A program made the position numbers and the translations under genes. A stretch of DNA of 61,003 nt from the NCBI RefSeq assembly GCF_020037015.1, contig NZ_JAIQDE010000044.1, forward strand, positions 1 to 61,003. The letters are read 5' to 3'. Position 1 is the stretch's first letter. The number at the start of each line of letters is the position of its first letter. This DNA is from Corallococcus sp. AS-1-6 (GTDB taxonomy: Bacteria; Myxococcota; Myxococcia; Myxococcales; Myxococcaceae). Under the pieces are notes generated by a model, which saw only the letters and a program-made list of their open reading frames with translations, did no database searches and was not told where the DNA came from. Of this stretch, positions 8,843 to 17,784 are shown in pieces.

Positions 8843-9589
8843 TCAGCGAAGCTGTTCGTCCTGCACGACGCGGCCGTCGAACAGGCTCACAGTGCGCGTG
8901 GCGATGCGCGCGTGCGCCGGGTCGTGCGTCACCATGCAAATGGTGGAGCCCGCCTTGTGCAGGTCGGACAGGAGCTGCATCACCGCCTCGCCGTTCTTCG
9001 AGTCCAGGTTGCCCGTGGGCTCGTCCGCCAGGAGGATGAGGGGGTCGCCCGCCACGGCGCGCGCCACCGCCACGCGCTGCTGCTGGCCGCCGGACAACTG
9101 CCCCGGCAGGTGCCGCGCCCGGTGCGCCATGCCCACGCGCTCCAGGGCCCGCTCCACGCGCTGCTTGCGCTCCTGCGCGGGCAGGCCCCGGTAGGTGAGC
9201 GGCAGCTCCACGTTCTCGAAGACGGTCAGGTCTCCGATGAGGTTGAAGCTCTGGAAGATGAAGCCGATGTGCTGGTTGCGCACCTTCGCCCGGTCCGTGG
9301 GCGACAGCTCCAGCACGCTGCGGCCATCCAGCAGGTAGCTGCCGCGCGTGGCGGTGTCCAACAGCCCCAGCACCGCGAGCAGCGTGGACTTGCCGGAGCC
9401 GGACGGGCCGACGATGGCCACCCATTCGTTCTGGCGGATGGTGAGCTGGATGTTGGAGAGGGCGTGCGTCTCCACCTCCTCCGTCTCGAACACCTTGGTG
9501 AGCCCGTCGAGCTGGAGCAGCGCCCTGCCCGGCACCGCGACCGGGGCCACGGCCTTCGCCTCGCCGTCGTTCGTCATCGTCGTCATCAT
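8843..9589 (-). CDS. ABC transporter ATP-binding protein (MacB/LolD type)
   Basis: This encodes 248 residues with a complete ATPase: Walker A GPSGSGKST (61-69), Q-loop Q113, signature LSGGQ (165-169), Walker B LILLADEP (184-191) and switch H222. TGNLD after Walker B is typical of the MacB/LolD/FtsE branch. The start ATG at 9589 overlaps the adaptor stop as ATGA; a second ATG follows at once. It energises the FtsX-like permease encoded 18 bases downstream. Confidence 0.95.
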   Translation of the reverse strand: MMTTMTNDGEAKAVAPVAVPGRALLQLDGLTKVFETEEVETHALSNIQLTIRQNEWVAIVGPSGSGKSTLLAVLGLLDTATRGSYLLDGRSVLELSPTDRAKVRNQHIGFIFQSFNLIGDLTVFENVELPLTYRGLPAQERKQRVERALERVGMAHRARHLPGQLSGGQQQRVAVARAVAGDPLILLADEPTGNLDSKNGEAVMQLLSDLHKAGSTICMVTHDPAHARIATRTVSLFDGRVVQDEQLR

Positions 9590-10842
9590 CGCAGCCTCAC
9601 GCGCTCCACCGCATCCCACGCGGTCATGTCCGACAGCACCACCTGATCGCCTTCCGAAAGTCCCTGCACGACCTCCACCGCGTTCACCGAGCCGCGGCCC
9701 AGCTTCACGGGGATGCGCACCGCCTCGTCGCCGCCGGGCAGCAGGCGGAAGAGCGCCAGCGTGCTCTCCGCCTGGGCGCCCGCGGGGCGGCCCACGGACA
9801 GCACGTCGTCCAGCCGCTCCAGCTCCACGGTGCCCTCCACGGTGAGGTCCGGCCGGGCGCCCTTGGGCAGCGCGTCCGGCAGCGACACCTCCACGCGCAC
9901 CGTGCCCTGGCTGGCCGCGGGGGCCACGCGCGCGACGGTGCCCTCCACCACGCCGTTGCGCGTGTCCACCCGCGCCTTCAGGCCCGGGAGGATGTCGCGC
10001 GCCTGCGTCTCCGCGATGCGCAGCTCCGCCTTGAGCCGCTCCGGCTTCACCACCTTGGCCAGGAGCACGCCGGGCGTCACCCACTGGCCCAGCTCCAGCG
10101 GCAGCTCCTGGAGCACGCCGTCCTCGCCCGCGAGCACCTTCATGGACTCCACCTGCTGGCGGCGGAAGCGCGCCACGGCCTTGAGCCGCTCCACCTGCTC
10201 CTGCTGGGACGCGAGGCGCTGGCGCAGGCTCTGGGACATGACGTCCAGGCGCTGGCGCTCCAACTCCAGACGCTGGCCCGCCTCCCGGGCCTTCTCCTGG
10301 GCCTGGCGCGTCTCCAAGTCGCCGACGTAGGACTTCTCGAACAGGGCCGCGCTGGCCTGGGCGCGGCGGGTGGCGTCGGCGGACTCGGCGGTGAGGGTGG
10401 CCACGGTGGCCTGCTGGGACAGCCGCTGGGTCTGGAGCACCTCGCGCAGCTCCAGGAAGTCGCCTTCGGCGCTCGCGAGCTGGCGTTCGGCCTCCAGGGC
10501 CTGGAGCTGCACGTCCGGGTTGGACAGCTCCAGCAGCAGCGTGCCCGCGGTGACGGTGGCGCCGGGGCGGACGTGGATGCGCTCCACGCGGCCGGCGGTG
10601 TCGGCGGTGAGCCAGCGGATGGATTCAGGCACGAGCGAGCCGGTGCCCTTCACCTGGCGCACCAGCGGGCCGCGCTTCACCGTGTCCAGCCACACCGAGG
10701 CCCGGTCCACGGTGGGCGCGGCGGGGCGCAGCCGGGACAGGCCCACCGTCACCGCCACGAGCGCGGCGAGGCCCAGGGCGGCCAGGAGGTAGGGTTTGCG
10801 GCGGGGTGCGCGGGGCTTCGGGATGTCCACGCCCCGGGCCAT
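9586..10842 (-). CDS. Periplasmic adaptor (HlyD/MacA-like membrane fusion protein)
   Basis: This encodes 418 residues. The first helix (about 18-37, YLLAALGLAALVAVTVGL) is an uncleaved membrane anchor. Then come a lipoyl-like half motif (GRVERIHVRPGATVTAGTLLLELSNP), a long coiled coil of about 110 residues rich in Q, E and R, the second lipoyl half, and a beta-barrel. The order is standard for adaptors that link an inner-membrane ABC exporter to an outer-membrane channel. It is the first gene of the operon; no outer-membrane TolC-like gene is adjacent. The start ATG at 10842 lacks a strong ribosome binding site, and a GTG four codons later is possible. Confidence 0.92.
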   Translation of the reverse strand: MARGVDIPKPRAPRRKPYLLAALGLAALVAVTVGLSRLRPAAPTVDRASVWLDTVKRGPLVRQVKGTGSLVPESIRWLTADTAGRVERIHVRPGATVTAGTLLLELSNPDVQLQALEAERQLASAEGDFLELREVLQTQRLSQQATVATLTAESADATRRAQASAALFEKSYVGDLETRQAQEKAREAGQRLELERQRLDVMSQSLRQRLASQQEQVERLKAVARFRRQQVESMKVLAGEDGVLQELPLELGQWVTPGVLLAKVVKPERLKAELRIAETQARDILPGLKARVDTRNGVVEGTVARVAPAASQGTVRVEVSLPDALPKGARPDLTVEGTVELERLDDVLSVGRPAGAQAESTLALFRLLPGGDEAVRIPVKLGRGSVNAVEVVQGLSEGDQVVLSDMTAWDAVERVRLR

Positions 10843-11048
10843 AGCGAGCCGTGTGCCAGGGCTTCGAGCCGGGCCAAGCCCCTGGAAACACGAAGGTGGC
10901 GGAGGGCTGTCCGGCCGCGTTGACCGCTTGCGCGAAGCGCGCGTCCCAGGAACGGACACCGCGAAGGCGTGTGCTGGGGCTGAATAGAAACAGCGTCAGG
11001 CCGTCTGGCTGCCCGGTTCAATTCCCACACAATTTCGAGGAACACCCC

Positions 11049-12137
11049 ATGCGCTCCACCGCCCTGCGGACGCGCGCCGGCATGCTGCTGGCCGCGACGC
11101 TGCTGCCCTTCTCCGCCTTCGCCGATGCCCTGTACCTCCAGCTCACGGAGGTGGGCAGCGAGGTGGAAGCCAGCGGACTGACGGCGAGCACCGTGGCGGA
11201 GCGCACGCGCTATGGCATCGGGGAGGCACTGAAGAGCGCCACCACGGAGGCCATCCTGGTGGACGCCCAGCACGAGGGTTCACCCGACGTGACGGTGAGC
11301 GCGAAGGTGACGCGGGCCGGGGAGAAGTACCGGCTGACGTATCAACTGGCCACGACGCACACGCCGGTGCGTACCAAGACGCTGGCGTATGAGTTCGTCA
11401 ATCCCAGCCTGAGCGACAAGGGCTCGGTGGTGATGGCGCAGGCGGTGCTGGCCGAGGCCCAGAAGCTGGAGGCCGCGAGCCAGGAGACGCCGGTGGCGGC
11501 GGCGGAGGTGCCCGCCGCGGCGGGCTCGGACTCGCTGGTATCGGAGCGTTTGAGCAACGACGCGTCCCGTTATGAGGGCATGGACGGGGACTCGATGGGG
11601 CGCGAGACGGAGAGCCCGCGGCTGCCTCCCCGGCGCGGTGGCCGGACGAACCTGGACCTGGGCCTCGCGTTGGGATTCAACAGCCCGTCCGGCATCTTTG
11701 GCGGTGAGCTGGAGTACCGGGTGGCGCCCATCCTGGGGCTCAACCTGAGCGCGGGCACGGGGGCCTGGGGCTTCCGCGTGGGTCCGGTGGCGCGCCTGTA
11801 TCCGCTGGGCGAGGTGCGCACGAGCCCGTTCCTGGAGGCGGGCATGAGCTTCAACATGGGCACGACGTCGACGACCACGCTCACGATTGGCGACGAGTCG
11901 GAGGTGTACACGACGGAGAAGCTGTTCACGCCGGTGGCGACGCTGGCGGTGGGCATGCGCCAGTCGATGGGCCCCATGTACCTGGGTCTGCGCGCGGGCT
12001 GGGGCTTCCGCCTGCGTGAGGACAACTGGAACACGTCGGACGGCCGCGACCCGAACCTCCTCGACGCGCTCGATATCGGAACCAGCCAGCACGGCGGCTT
12101 CCTGTGCAGCGTCACGCTGGGCATGTCGCTGTTCTAG
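11049..12137 (+). CDS. Secreted outer-membrane beta-barrel-like protein
   Basis: This encodes 362 residues with a Sec signal peptide (MRSTALRTRAGMLLAATLLPFSAFA, cleavage near residue 25). The N-terminal half (about 26-140) is a mixed alpha/beta domain; a low-complexity linker follows. The C-terminal half (about 195-362) has alternating glycine- and aromatic-rich strands (LDLGLALGFNSPSG, FGGELEYRVAPILGLNLS) and ends in the typical outer-membrane Phe (SVTLGMSLF). The start ATG has GAGGAAC upstream. It is divergent from the exporter operon, sharing a 206-base gap; a functional link is possible but not shown. Confidence 0.75.
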   Translation: MRSTALRTRAGMLLAATLLPFSAFADALYLQLTEVGSEVEASGLTASTVAERTRYGIGEALKSATTEAILVDAQHEGSPDVTVSAKVTRAGEKYRLTYQLATTHTPVRTKTLAYEFVNPSLSDKGSVVMAQAVLAEAQKLEAASQETPVAAAEVPAAAGSDSLVSERLSNDASRYEGMDGDSMGRETESPRLPPRRGGRTNLDLGLALGFNSPSGIFGGELEYRVAPILGLNLSAGTGAWGFRVGPVARLYPLGEVRTSPFLEAGMSFNMGTTSTTTLTIGDESEVYTTEKLFTPVATLAVGMRQSMGPMYLGLRAGWGFRLREDNWNTSDGRDPNLLDALDIGTSQHGGFLCSVTLGMSLF

Positions 12138-12143
12138 ACGGTG

Positions 12144-12719
12144 CTACGGACGGGGCGCGGGAGCCGGTGAGCCCGCGTCCTGCCATGAGGGTGGCAGGAC
12201 CGGAGAGGGCCCGTCGCCTAGCGCATCAGGAGCTGCGCTGCCGGGTTCTCCGGGCGTGGCGGGCACGCCGGCATCCTCGGGCTTCGAGACATCCGGCTGA
12301 CCGTCGATGAGCCGCCGGAGGATCCGGCCATCCCGGTGGATGGCGTAGCTCGCCCCCGAGTCCAGCGCTGGCTGCGTGCGGCCACACGCCTTCGGGTCTT
12401 CATCGATGCGGATGAAGATGACGTCGCCCTGTCGGACGACGCGGTACTGCTGGGACTCCCAGCGGCTTCCACAAGACACAGGGGCGTCCCGCGGTGGAAG
12501 CAGGTCCCGGGCAGCGACGGTGAGCGCTCGCAGGGTGTCTCCATCCAGTTCGTACACCGTGCCTTCGGTCCCCAGCGAGACAGCGGGTTGCGCGAAGAAC
12601 GGCGGGAAGGCGATGGAGAAATCGTCTTCGTAGTTCGAGGAGGACGGCACGGCGGCTCTCATGCAGCCAGCCAGCACGAGCGAAGAGATCAGGATGAGAT
12701 AGGTCCTCCGCACGGACAT
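12144..12719 (-). CDS. Small lipoprotein, unknown function
   Basis: This encodes 191 residues with a lipoprotein signal (YLILISSLVLAGC, lipid Cys at 19). The body contains two Cys residues (CGSRW and KACGR) that could form a disulfide and a Pro/Ala/Asp-rich C-terminal tail of about 50 residues that looks disordered. I recognise no domain. It is convergent with the preceding beta-barrel-like gene (6-base gap) and divergent from the acyl-CoA ligase gene. Confidence 0.75.
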   Translation of the reverse strand: MSVRRTYLILISSLVLAGCMRAAVPSSSNYEDDFSIAFPPFFAQPAVSLGTEGTVYELDGDTLRALTVAARDLLPPRDAPVSCGSRWESQQYRVVRQGDVIFIRIDEDPKACGRTQPALDSGASYAIHRDGRILRRLIDGQPDVSKPEDAGVPATPGEPGSAAPDALGDGPSPVLPPSWQDAGSPAPAPRP

Positions 12720-12757
12720 GCGCTCAGCGTATCCCGTCCCAGGTAGGCTCGCGCGCC

Positions 12758-14320
12758 ATGCCGGCCTCCCTGCTTGAAGTGTTTCTGGACCATGCCCGTC
12801 ACGAACCCTCGCGCCCGCTGCTCTCCTTCGAGGGCACCACGTACTCGCGCGGACAACTGGCGGAGCGGGTCACCGCGTTCGCTCGCGGGCTCAAGGCCCG
12901 GGGATTGGCTCCTGGCGACCGCGTCGCGCTCTTTTTGGAGAACAGCGACGCGTTCGTCGTCACCTGGCTGGGCGTCCAGGCCGCGGGCTGCGTCGCCGTG
13001 CTCGTCAACACCGCCTACCGCCAGGTCGAGCTGGCCCACATCCTCTCCGACGCGGAGGTGAAGGTCTGCGTCACCGGGACCTCCGGTGCCTCGGAGCTGG
13101 TGCCGCTGCGCGACCAACTCCCCTCGCTGCAATGGCTCATCACAGTGGAGCCGCCGCCTCCCGGACTGCCCTCCGTGGCCTTCGCGGACGTGCTCGCACA
13201 GGGCGCCGCGTCCACCGCGTCCCTGCCCCTGCCCCTGCCCCGCGCGGAGGACCTGGCCGTGCTGGGCTACACGTCCGGCACCACCGGCCGCTCCAAGGGC
13301 GCCATGCTCCAGCACCGGCAACTGCTCGCCAACGTGCGCGCCGTCACCGAGGCGTGGCGCTGGACCGACGCGGATCGGCTCCTGCTCACCCTCCCGCTCT
13401 TCCACACCCACGGCCTCATGGTGGGCCTGCACGGCACCCTCTTCACCGGCGCCAGCGTGGACCTGCGCCGCCGCTTCGTCGCCTCCGAGGCGCTCACCGC
13501 CCTGCATGACGACGCGTCCCTCACCCTCTTCTTCGGCGTGCCCACCATGTACGGCCGCCTCCTGGAGGAGTCCCGCCGCACCGGCGTGACGCCGCACCCG
13601 CTGCGTCTGTGGGTCTCCGGCTCCGCCCCCTTGAGCCCCCAGCTCTGCCTGGACATCGAGGCGCGCTTCGGCGCCCGCATCCTGGAGCGCTACGGGATGA
13701 CCGAGACCCTCATGAACACCACCCAGCCCTACGACGGCGAGCGCCGCCCCGGCACCGTGGGCATGCCCTTCCCCGGCCAGGAGGCCCGCGTCGTGGACGT
13801 GCGCTCCCGCCAGCCCCTGCCCCGCGGCGAGACAGGCGAAATCGAGGTCCGCGGCCCCCACGTCTTCACCGGCTACTGGCGCCGCCCGGACGCCACCGCC
13901 GAGGCCTTCGACGCCGACGGCTGGTTCCGCACCGGCGACCTGGGCGAATGGGACCCGGACGGCTTCCTGCGCATCACCGGCCGGGCCCGGGAGCTCATCA
14001 TCAGCGGTGGCTTCAACATCTATCCCCGCGAAGTCGAAGAGGTCCTCACCGCGCACCCCGCCGTCGCCGAGGCCGCCGTCCTGGGCCTCCCCGACCCGGA
14101 CTTCGGGGAGCAGGTCGTCGCCGTCGTCGTCCCCCACCCCGGCGCCCCCTCCGACGCCCAGGCCCTGGTGGACTGGTGCCGCGAACGGCTCGCCGCCTTC
14201 AAGAAGCCCCGCCGCGTCGTCTTCACCGACGCCCTTCCCCGCAACGCCCTGGGAAAGGTCCAGAAGCACATCCTCAAGGAGCGCCTGGCTGGCGCCCAGG
14301 ACACATCCACCGCCACCTGA
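12758..14320 (+). CDS. Malonyl-CoA synthetase-like (MatB-type) acyl-CoA ligase
   Basis: This encodes 520 residues of the ANL adenylation family, which activates a carboxylate with ATP and transfers it to CoA. The P-loop YTSGTTGRSKGA is at 171-182, the A5 motif ERYGMTET near 310, GWFRTGDLG near 390, GRARELIISGGFNIYP near 410 and the catalytic Lys in NALGKVQK near the end. The stretch RYGMTETLMNTTQPYDGERR closely resembles MatB enzymes, so malonate or methylmalonate is the likeliest substrate; a medium-chain acyl substrate is the alternative. No malonate carrier or polyketide synthase gene is nearby. There is no signal peptide, so it is cytoplasmic. Confidence 0.85.
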   Translation: MPASLLEVFLDHARHEPSRPLLSFEGTTYSRGQLAERVTAFARGLKARGLAPGDRVALFLENSDAFVVTWLGVQAAGCVAVLVNTAYRQVELAHILSDAEVKVCVTGTSGASELVPLRDQLPSLQWLITVEPPPPGLPSVAFADVLAQGAASTASLPLPLPRAEDLAVLGYTSGTTGRSKGAMLQHRQLLANVRAVTEAWRWTDADRLLLTLPLFHTHGLMVGLHGTLFTGASVDLRRRFVASEALTALHDDASLTLFFGVPTMYGRLLEESRRTGVTPHPLRLWVSGSAPLSPQLCLDIEARFGARILERYGMTETLMNTTQPYDGERRPGTVGMPFPGQEARVVDVRSRQPLPRGETGEIEVRGPHVFTGYWRRPDATAEAFDADGWFRTGDLGEWDPDGFLRITGRARELIISGGFNIYPREVEEVLTAHPAVAEAAVLGLPDPDFGEQVVAVVVPHPGAPSDAQALVDWCRERLAAFKKPRRVVFTDALPRNALGKVQKHILKERLAGAQDTSTAT

Positions 14321-14497
14321 CCAACAGAACCCACACCGGCCCCTGGCCGAACTGGCGCGCGGACCTACCTTCTGCGGCGAGAGAAAATGGAGCCACCGCG
14401 TGAAGTCCCACCCCGCCCGCATCCCGTCCCTCCCACCCCGGGCCTCCGGGCCGACGGGGGTCCCGGGGCCCGTGCGAGCGGTGGAGGGGGGCCGCGC

Positions 14498-14866
14498 ATG
14501 AAGCGGTTGCTCATCGTGGACGACGAGCTCGCCATCGTGGAGGCGCTCGAGGACATCCTGTCCCTGGAGGGCTACGACATCGTCACCGCGTACAACGGCG
14601 ACGAGGGCCTCCAGCGGCTCCTGGCCTCCAAGCCGGACCTGGTGCTGCTGGACTTGATGATGCCGGTGATGGACGGAGGAGAGCTGCTGCGCCGCATCCG
14701 CGCCCACCCGGACCTGTGCGACCTGCCCGTGGTGGTGATGAGCGCGGGCCGCCTCACGGACGAGGAGCGCCGCGCCAGCTCCCACTTCCTCGCCAAGCCC
14801 TTCGAGCTGGACGACCTGCTGGGCACCCTCCAGAAGCAACTGCCCGCGGACGAGGCCCGCGCCTGA
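14498..14866 (+). CDS. Single-domain response regulator
   Basis: This encodes 122 residues consisting of one receiver domain: acidic pair DDE near residues 8-10, phospho-acceptor Asp in LVLLDLMMPVMDG near 52, Thr/Ser site in VVMSAG, and Lys in LAKPFE near 102. There is no output domain, so it would act by protein contact, as CheY- or Spo0F-like proteins do. The start ATG at 14498 follows GGAGGGGGG; longer in-frame starts have no such site. No kinase is adjacent. Confidence 0.9.
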   Translation: MKRLLIVDDELAIVEALEDILSLEGYDIVTAYNGDEGLQRLLASKPDLVLLDLMMPVMDGGELLRRIRAHPDLCDLPVVVMSAGRLTDEERRASSHFLAKPFELDDLLGTLQKQLPADEARA

Positions 14867-14873
14867 ACGGCGC

Positions 14874-15425
14874 TCAGCCTGGCGTCGCGCGGAAGAGGAC
14901 GTCCCGGTAGTACTGCAGCTCGCTGATGCTGGAGCGCAGGTCCGCGAGCGCGGTGTGCCCGCTGGGCGGCTTGCGCGGCTCCACCAGCGCCGGGTACCAG
15001 GCGCGCGTAATCACCTTGAGGCTGGTCACGTCCACCATGCGGTAGTGCAGGTAGCGGTCCACCATGGGCATGTGGTCGATGAGGAAGCGCCGGTCCGTGT
15101 GGATGGAGTTGCCCGCGAGGATGCCCTCGCCCAGGTCGCAGTAGTCCGCGATGAAGGACGTCACCTCGCGCTCCACCACGCGCAGGGACGACGTGGACGC
15201 GCGCACCTTCTCCAGCAGGCCGTTCTTCGTGTGCATCTCCCGCACGACGGGCTCCATGCGCTGGAGCATCTCCTCCGGCTGCCAGACGACGCGCTCGAAC
15301 TCGCCCAGCGGCCGCAGGTCCGGGCCGGTGACGATGATGCCCACCTCGATGATGCCGCAGGTATTGGGGTCCAGCCCGGTCATCTCCAGGTCGAGCCACA
15401 CGAAGCGGATGTCACGGGAAGCCAT
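14874..15425 (-). CDS. orn: Oligoribonuclease
   Basis: This encodes 183 residues, the normal length for Orn, which degrades di- and short oligoribonucleotides (including pGpG) in the cytoplasm. The DEDDh catalytic set is visible: D12 and E14 in WLDLEMTGLD, D111 in NSIHTD, H157 and D162 in GHTALADLRSS. The C-terminal YYRD is also typical. The gene is convergent with the response regulator (7-base gap). Confidence 0.95.
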   Translation of the reverse strand: MASRDIRFVWLDLEMTGLDPNTCGIIEVGIIVTGPDLRPLGEFERVVWQPEEMLQRMEPVVREMHTKNGLLEKVRASTSSLRVVEREVTSFIADYCDLGEGILAGNSIHTDRRFLIDHMPMVDRYLHYRMVDVTSLKVITRAWYPALVEPRKPPSGHTALADLRSSISELQYYRDVLFRATPG

Positions 15426-15531
15426 GTCCGGAAGGGTCCTGGTCGCGAAGAGGGAAACGTCCCTATAGCAGCCCGGAGCCCCGGTGCATCCCTCGCGTGG
15501 ACGAATCCGCCCGCCGCGCCCGCCTGCCTCC

Positions 15532-15990
15532 CTAGAAGTCCACCAGCGCCTCGGCGGTCCACACGCCCTCCGGCCCCTGGCGCACGGACACCTGGGTGAA
15601 CGACGCGCCCGTCAGCGCCACGTGGGTGCCGTGGCGCGCCTGTCCCGCGCGCTCGCCGAAGCCGTGGCCGAAGAGGTTCAGCCCGTCCAGGCGCACCACG
15701 AAGCACTGGAAGCGCAGGCGCCGTCCGCCGGCCATCGCGCCCACCACCGCCCGCAGCCAGTCCGCGAGCAACTGGTCGTGGTCCGCGGACTGGCAGTCCA
15801 CCTCCAGCTCCTCGTGCGCCTCCACGCTGCGCGGGTCCGTCACCAGCGCGCAGAGTCCCAGCGCCGCCATCTCGAAGGCCTGCTCCATGGAGCGGCCCAC
15901 GCCCCGCACCCCGAGCAGCTCATCGCGCGTGAAGTGCTCCCAGTGCGTCCGGGGCCTGCGGTCTTCCGCGTGCACGGTCTCCACGTCCAT
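15532..15990 (-). CDS. Archease-like protein
   Basis: This encodes 152 residues. The pattern THWEHFTRDELLGVRGVGRSMEQAFEMAALGL, then VDCQSADHDQLLADWLRAVV and the ending GVWTAEALVDF match archease, the cofactor that promotes guanylylation and turnover of the RNA ligase RtcB. The usual Asp near the N-terminus (HTADVG-type motif) appears as RDELLGVRG, slightly diverged. An rtcB gene, the usual neighbour, is not present in this window. It lies on the same strand as the phosphoribosyltransferase gene, 52 bases apart. Confidence 0.8.
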   Translation of the reverse strand: MDVETVHAEDRRPRTHWEHFTRDELLGVRGVGRSMEQAFEMAALGLCALVTDPRSVEAHEELEVDCQSADHDQLLADWLRAVVGAMAGGRRLRFQCFVVRLDGLNLFGHGFGERAGQARHGTHVALTGASFTQVSVRQGPEGVWTAEALVDF

Positions 15991-16042
15991 ACGTCCTCCT
16001 CCTGTCCTCGTCGTCGCCTGCTTCCCAATCCCCGCCCCCGCG

Positions 16043-16729
16043 TCAGAACCACCACCCGCCCGCCACGTCCGGCGCCGGGCCCTGCGCCCGGGCGGGGCTG
16101 GCCTCCCGGGCGCGGGTGAGCCAGCGCCGCAGCTCGTCCTGGCTGAGCGCGGGGAAATTGTCGTAGGCCTCGGAGACCTCGCGCAGCGCGGGGTCCAGCG
16201 TCAGCGCGTGCACCGCGTCCGCGCGGCTCCGGATGAGCTCCAGCGAGCGCGGCGTCGCCACGCCCACCGCCACGACGCGCTGGCGCGCGCCCTGCTGCTT
16301 GAGCGCCAGGAGCGCCGCGGCCATGGTCGCGCCCGTCACCATCCCGTCGTCCACCAGCAGCGCCAGGCACCCGCGGATCCTCGGCGTGAGGCCGCCGCGC
16401 AACTGCCGCGCCTGCCGCTCCACGTCGTCCACCTCGTCGCGCACGAAGCGCTGGAGCATCTCCCCGGACAGCTTCGCCTGGAGCACGGCCTGGGGGTCCA
16501 GGTACAGCCCGCCGCCCTCCGTCACCGCGCCCAGCGTGAGGCGGCCCCCCGGCACGCGCAGCCGGCGCGCCACCCACAGGTCCAGGGGGGCCCTCAACCC
16601 CCGGGCCACCTCGTACGCCACGCGCAGCCCGCCGCGTGTCAGCCCCAGGACGCACACGTCCCCGGAGCGGTAGGGCGTCAACACCCCCGCGAGCTTCTGT
16701 CCCGCCTCCGCCCTGTCCCGGAAACGCAT
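16043..16729 (-). CDS. Phosphoribosyltransferase-domain protein
   Basis: This encodes 228 residues. The PRPP-binding signature LALLVDDGMVTGAT lies at about 122-135 and an N-terminal GLTRGG loop at 29-34. The family resembles stand-alone predicted phosphoribosyltransferases of the hypoxanthine/orotate fold (PRTase type I) often found next to dienelactone hydrolase or erythromycin-esterase genes; true substrate is unknown. It is divergent from the PRPP synthetase gene (132-base gap), whose product would be its co-substrate. Confidence 0.85.
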   Translation of the reverse strand: MRFRDRAEAGQKLAGVLTPYRSGDVCVLGLTRGGLRVAYEVARGLRAPLDLWVARRLRVPGGRLTLGAVTEGGGLYLDPQAVLQAKLSGEMLQRFVRDEVDDVERQARQLRGGLTPRIRGCLALLVDDGMVTGATMAAALLALKQQGARQRVVAVGVATPRSLELIRSRADAVHALTLDPALREVSEAYDNFPALSQDELRRWLTRAREASPARAQGPAPDVAGGWWF

Positions 16730-16861
16730 TGGCCAGCCTCCACCCCCGGAAGGTGGTCTTCCCTCCGGAGTGTGTCGGCGGAGGCACGTTCAGTGGCTCT
16801 CCTGTCGGCATGCCCGGGGGGCCAGGGCACCGCGAGCACCTCCCGCGCTAGGGTGTCCCCC

Positions 16862-17773
16862 ATGACGCCCATCGCCCTCGTCGTCGGCAGTGCCAGTCCC
16901 CACCTCGGCCGTGCGCTCGCCCAGGCGTTCGGCGCGGAGCCGGTGGGAGTGAAGCGGGAGCGCTTTCCGGATGGAGAGCTGCACATCGAGGTGCCCCCGG
17001 AGGAGGTGCGCGGCCGCCGCGTCGTCATCCTCCAGTCCTCCGCCCCGCCCGTGGGGGAGAACCTGATGGAGCTGCTGCTGCTCGCGGACGCGTGCTGGCG
17101 GGCGGGCGCGGCCTCGCTGGAGGCGGTGATTCCCTACGTGGGCTACGCGCGCCAGGACCGGCGGGCGCGGCCGGGCGAGCCCCTGGGCGGACGTCTGGTG
17201 GCCGACATGGTGTCCCACGGCCGCTTCACGCGCGTGTTCACCGTGGACCTGCACAACCCGGCGCTGGAGGGCTGCTTCGGCGCCCCGCTGGAGCACCTGT
17301 CCGCGCTGCCGCTGCTGGCGGACGCGCTGCGCCCCCACGTCACCGACACGACCGTGGTGGTGGCGCCGGACCTGGGCGCGGTGAAGCGGGCGGAGGCGCT
17401 GGCGAAGCTGCTCGGCCGCCCGTGGGCGGTGGTGCACAAGGCGCGGCTGAGCGGCAAGGACGTGGAGACGCTGGGCCTGCTGGGCCAGGTGCGCGGCATG
17501 CGCCCCATCCTGGTGGACGACATGGTGTCCACCGGCGGCACGCTGGCCGCGGCGGCGAAGGAGCTGAAGGGCGAGGGCTGCGTGGACGACTTCATCCTCG
17601 CCACCACGCACGCCCTGCTGGTGGGCCCCGCGCTGGAGCGCCTGCGCGGCGTGCCCGTGAAGCGGCTGTTCAGCACGGACAGTGTGGAGCACCGGGAGGA
17701 CCTGCCCTTCCCCCACCAGGTGGTGACGCTGGCCCCGCTGCTCTTGCGCGCACTGAGGCCCGACGCGCGTTAG
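16862..17773 (+). CDS. prs: Ribose-phosphate diphosphokinase (PRPP synthetase), divergent copy
   Basis: This encodes 303 residues, close to the usual length of about 310. It makes PRPP from ribose 5-phosphate and ATP. Family motifs are FPDGE (35-39), YARQDRRARPGEP (95-107), DLHNPALEGCF (129-139, usual form DLHxxQIQGFF), VVAPDLGAVKRA (166-177) and the PRPP loop ILVDDMVSTGGT (216-227). Several positions differ from housekeeping Prs, so it may be a specialised paralog. Start ATG at 16862. The enoyl-CoA isomerase gene follows after 11 bases. Confidence 0.88.
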   Translation: MTPIALVVGSASPHLGRALAQAFGAEPVGVKRERFPDGELHIEVPPEEVRGRRVVILQSSAPPVGENLMELLLLADACWRAGAASLEAVIPYVGYARQDRRARPGEPLGGRLVADMVSHGRFTRVFTVDLHNPALEGCFGAPLEHLSALPLLADALRPHVTDTTVVVAPDLGAVKRAEALAKLLGRPWAVVHKARLSGKDVETLGLLGQVRGMRPILVDDMVSTGGTLAAAAKELKGEGCVDDFILATTHALLVGPALERLRGVPVKRLFSTDSVEHREDLPFPHQVVTLAPLLLRALRPDAR

Positions 17774-17784
17774 TCTGCCCGGCC

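Noticed and set aside
5051-9646. A plus-strand open frame of 1531 codons
   Set aside because: It is antisense to the ABC permease, ATPase and NtrC genes, which have clear motifs. Its product is a monotonous His/Arg/Gln/Leu-rich string, the usual antisense artefact in GC-rich DNA.
12689-14839. A minus-strand open frame of 716 codons
   Set aside because: It is antisense to the MatB-like ligase, whose ANL motifs are complete; Gly/Ala/Glu-rich artefact.
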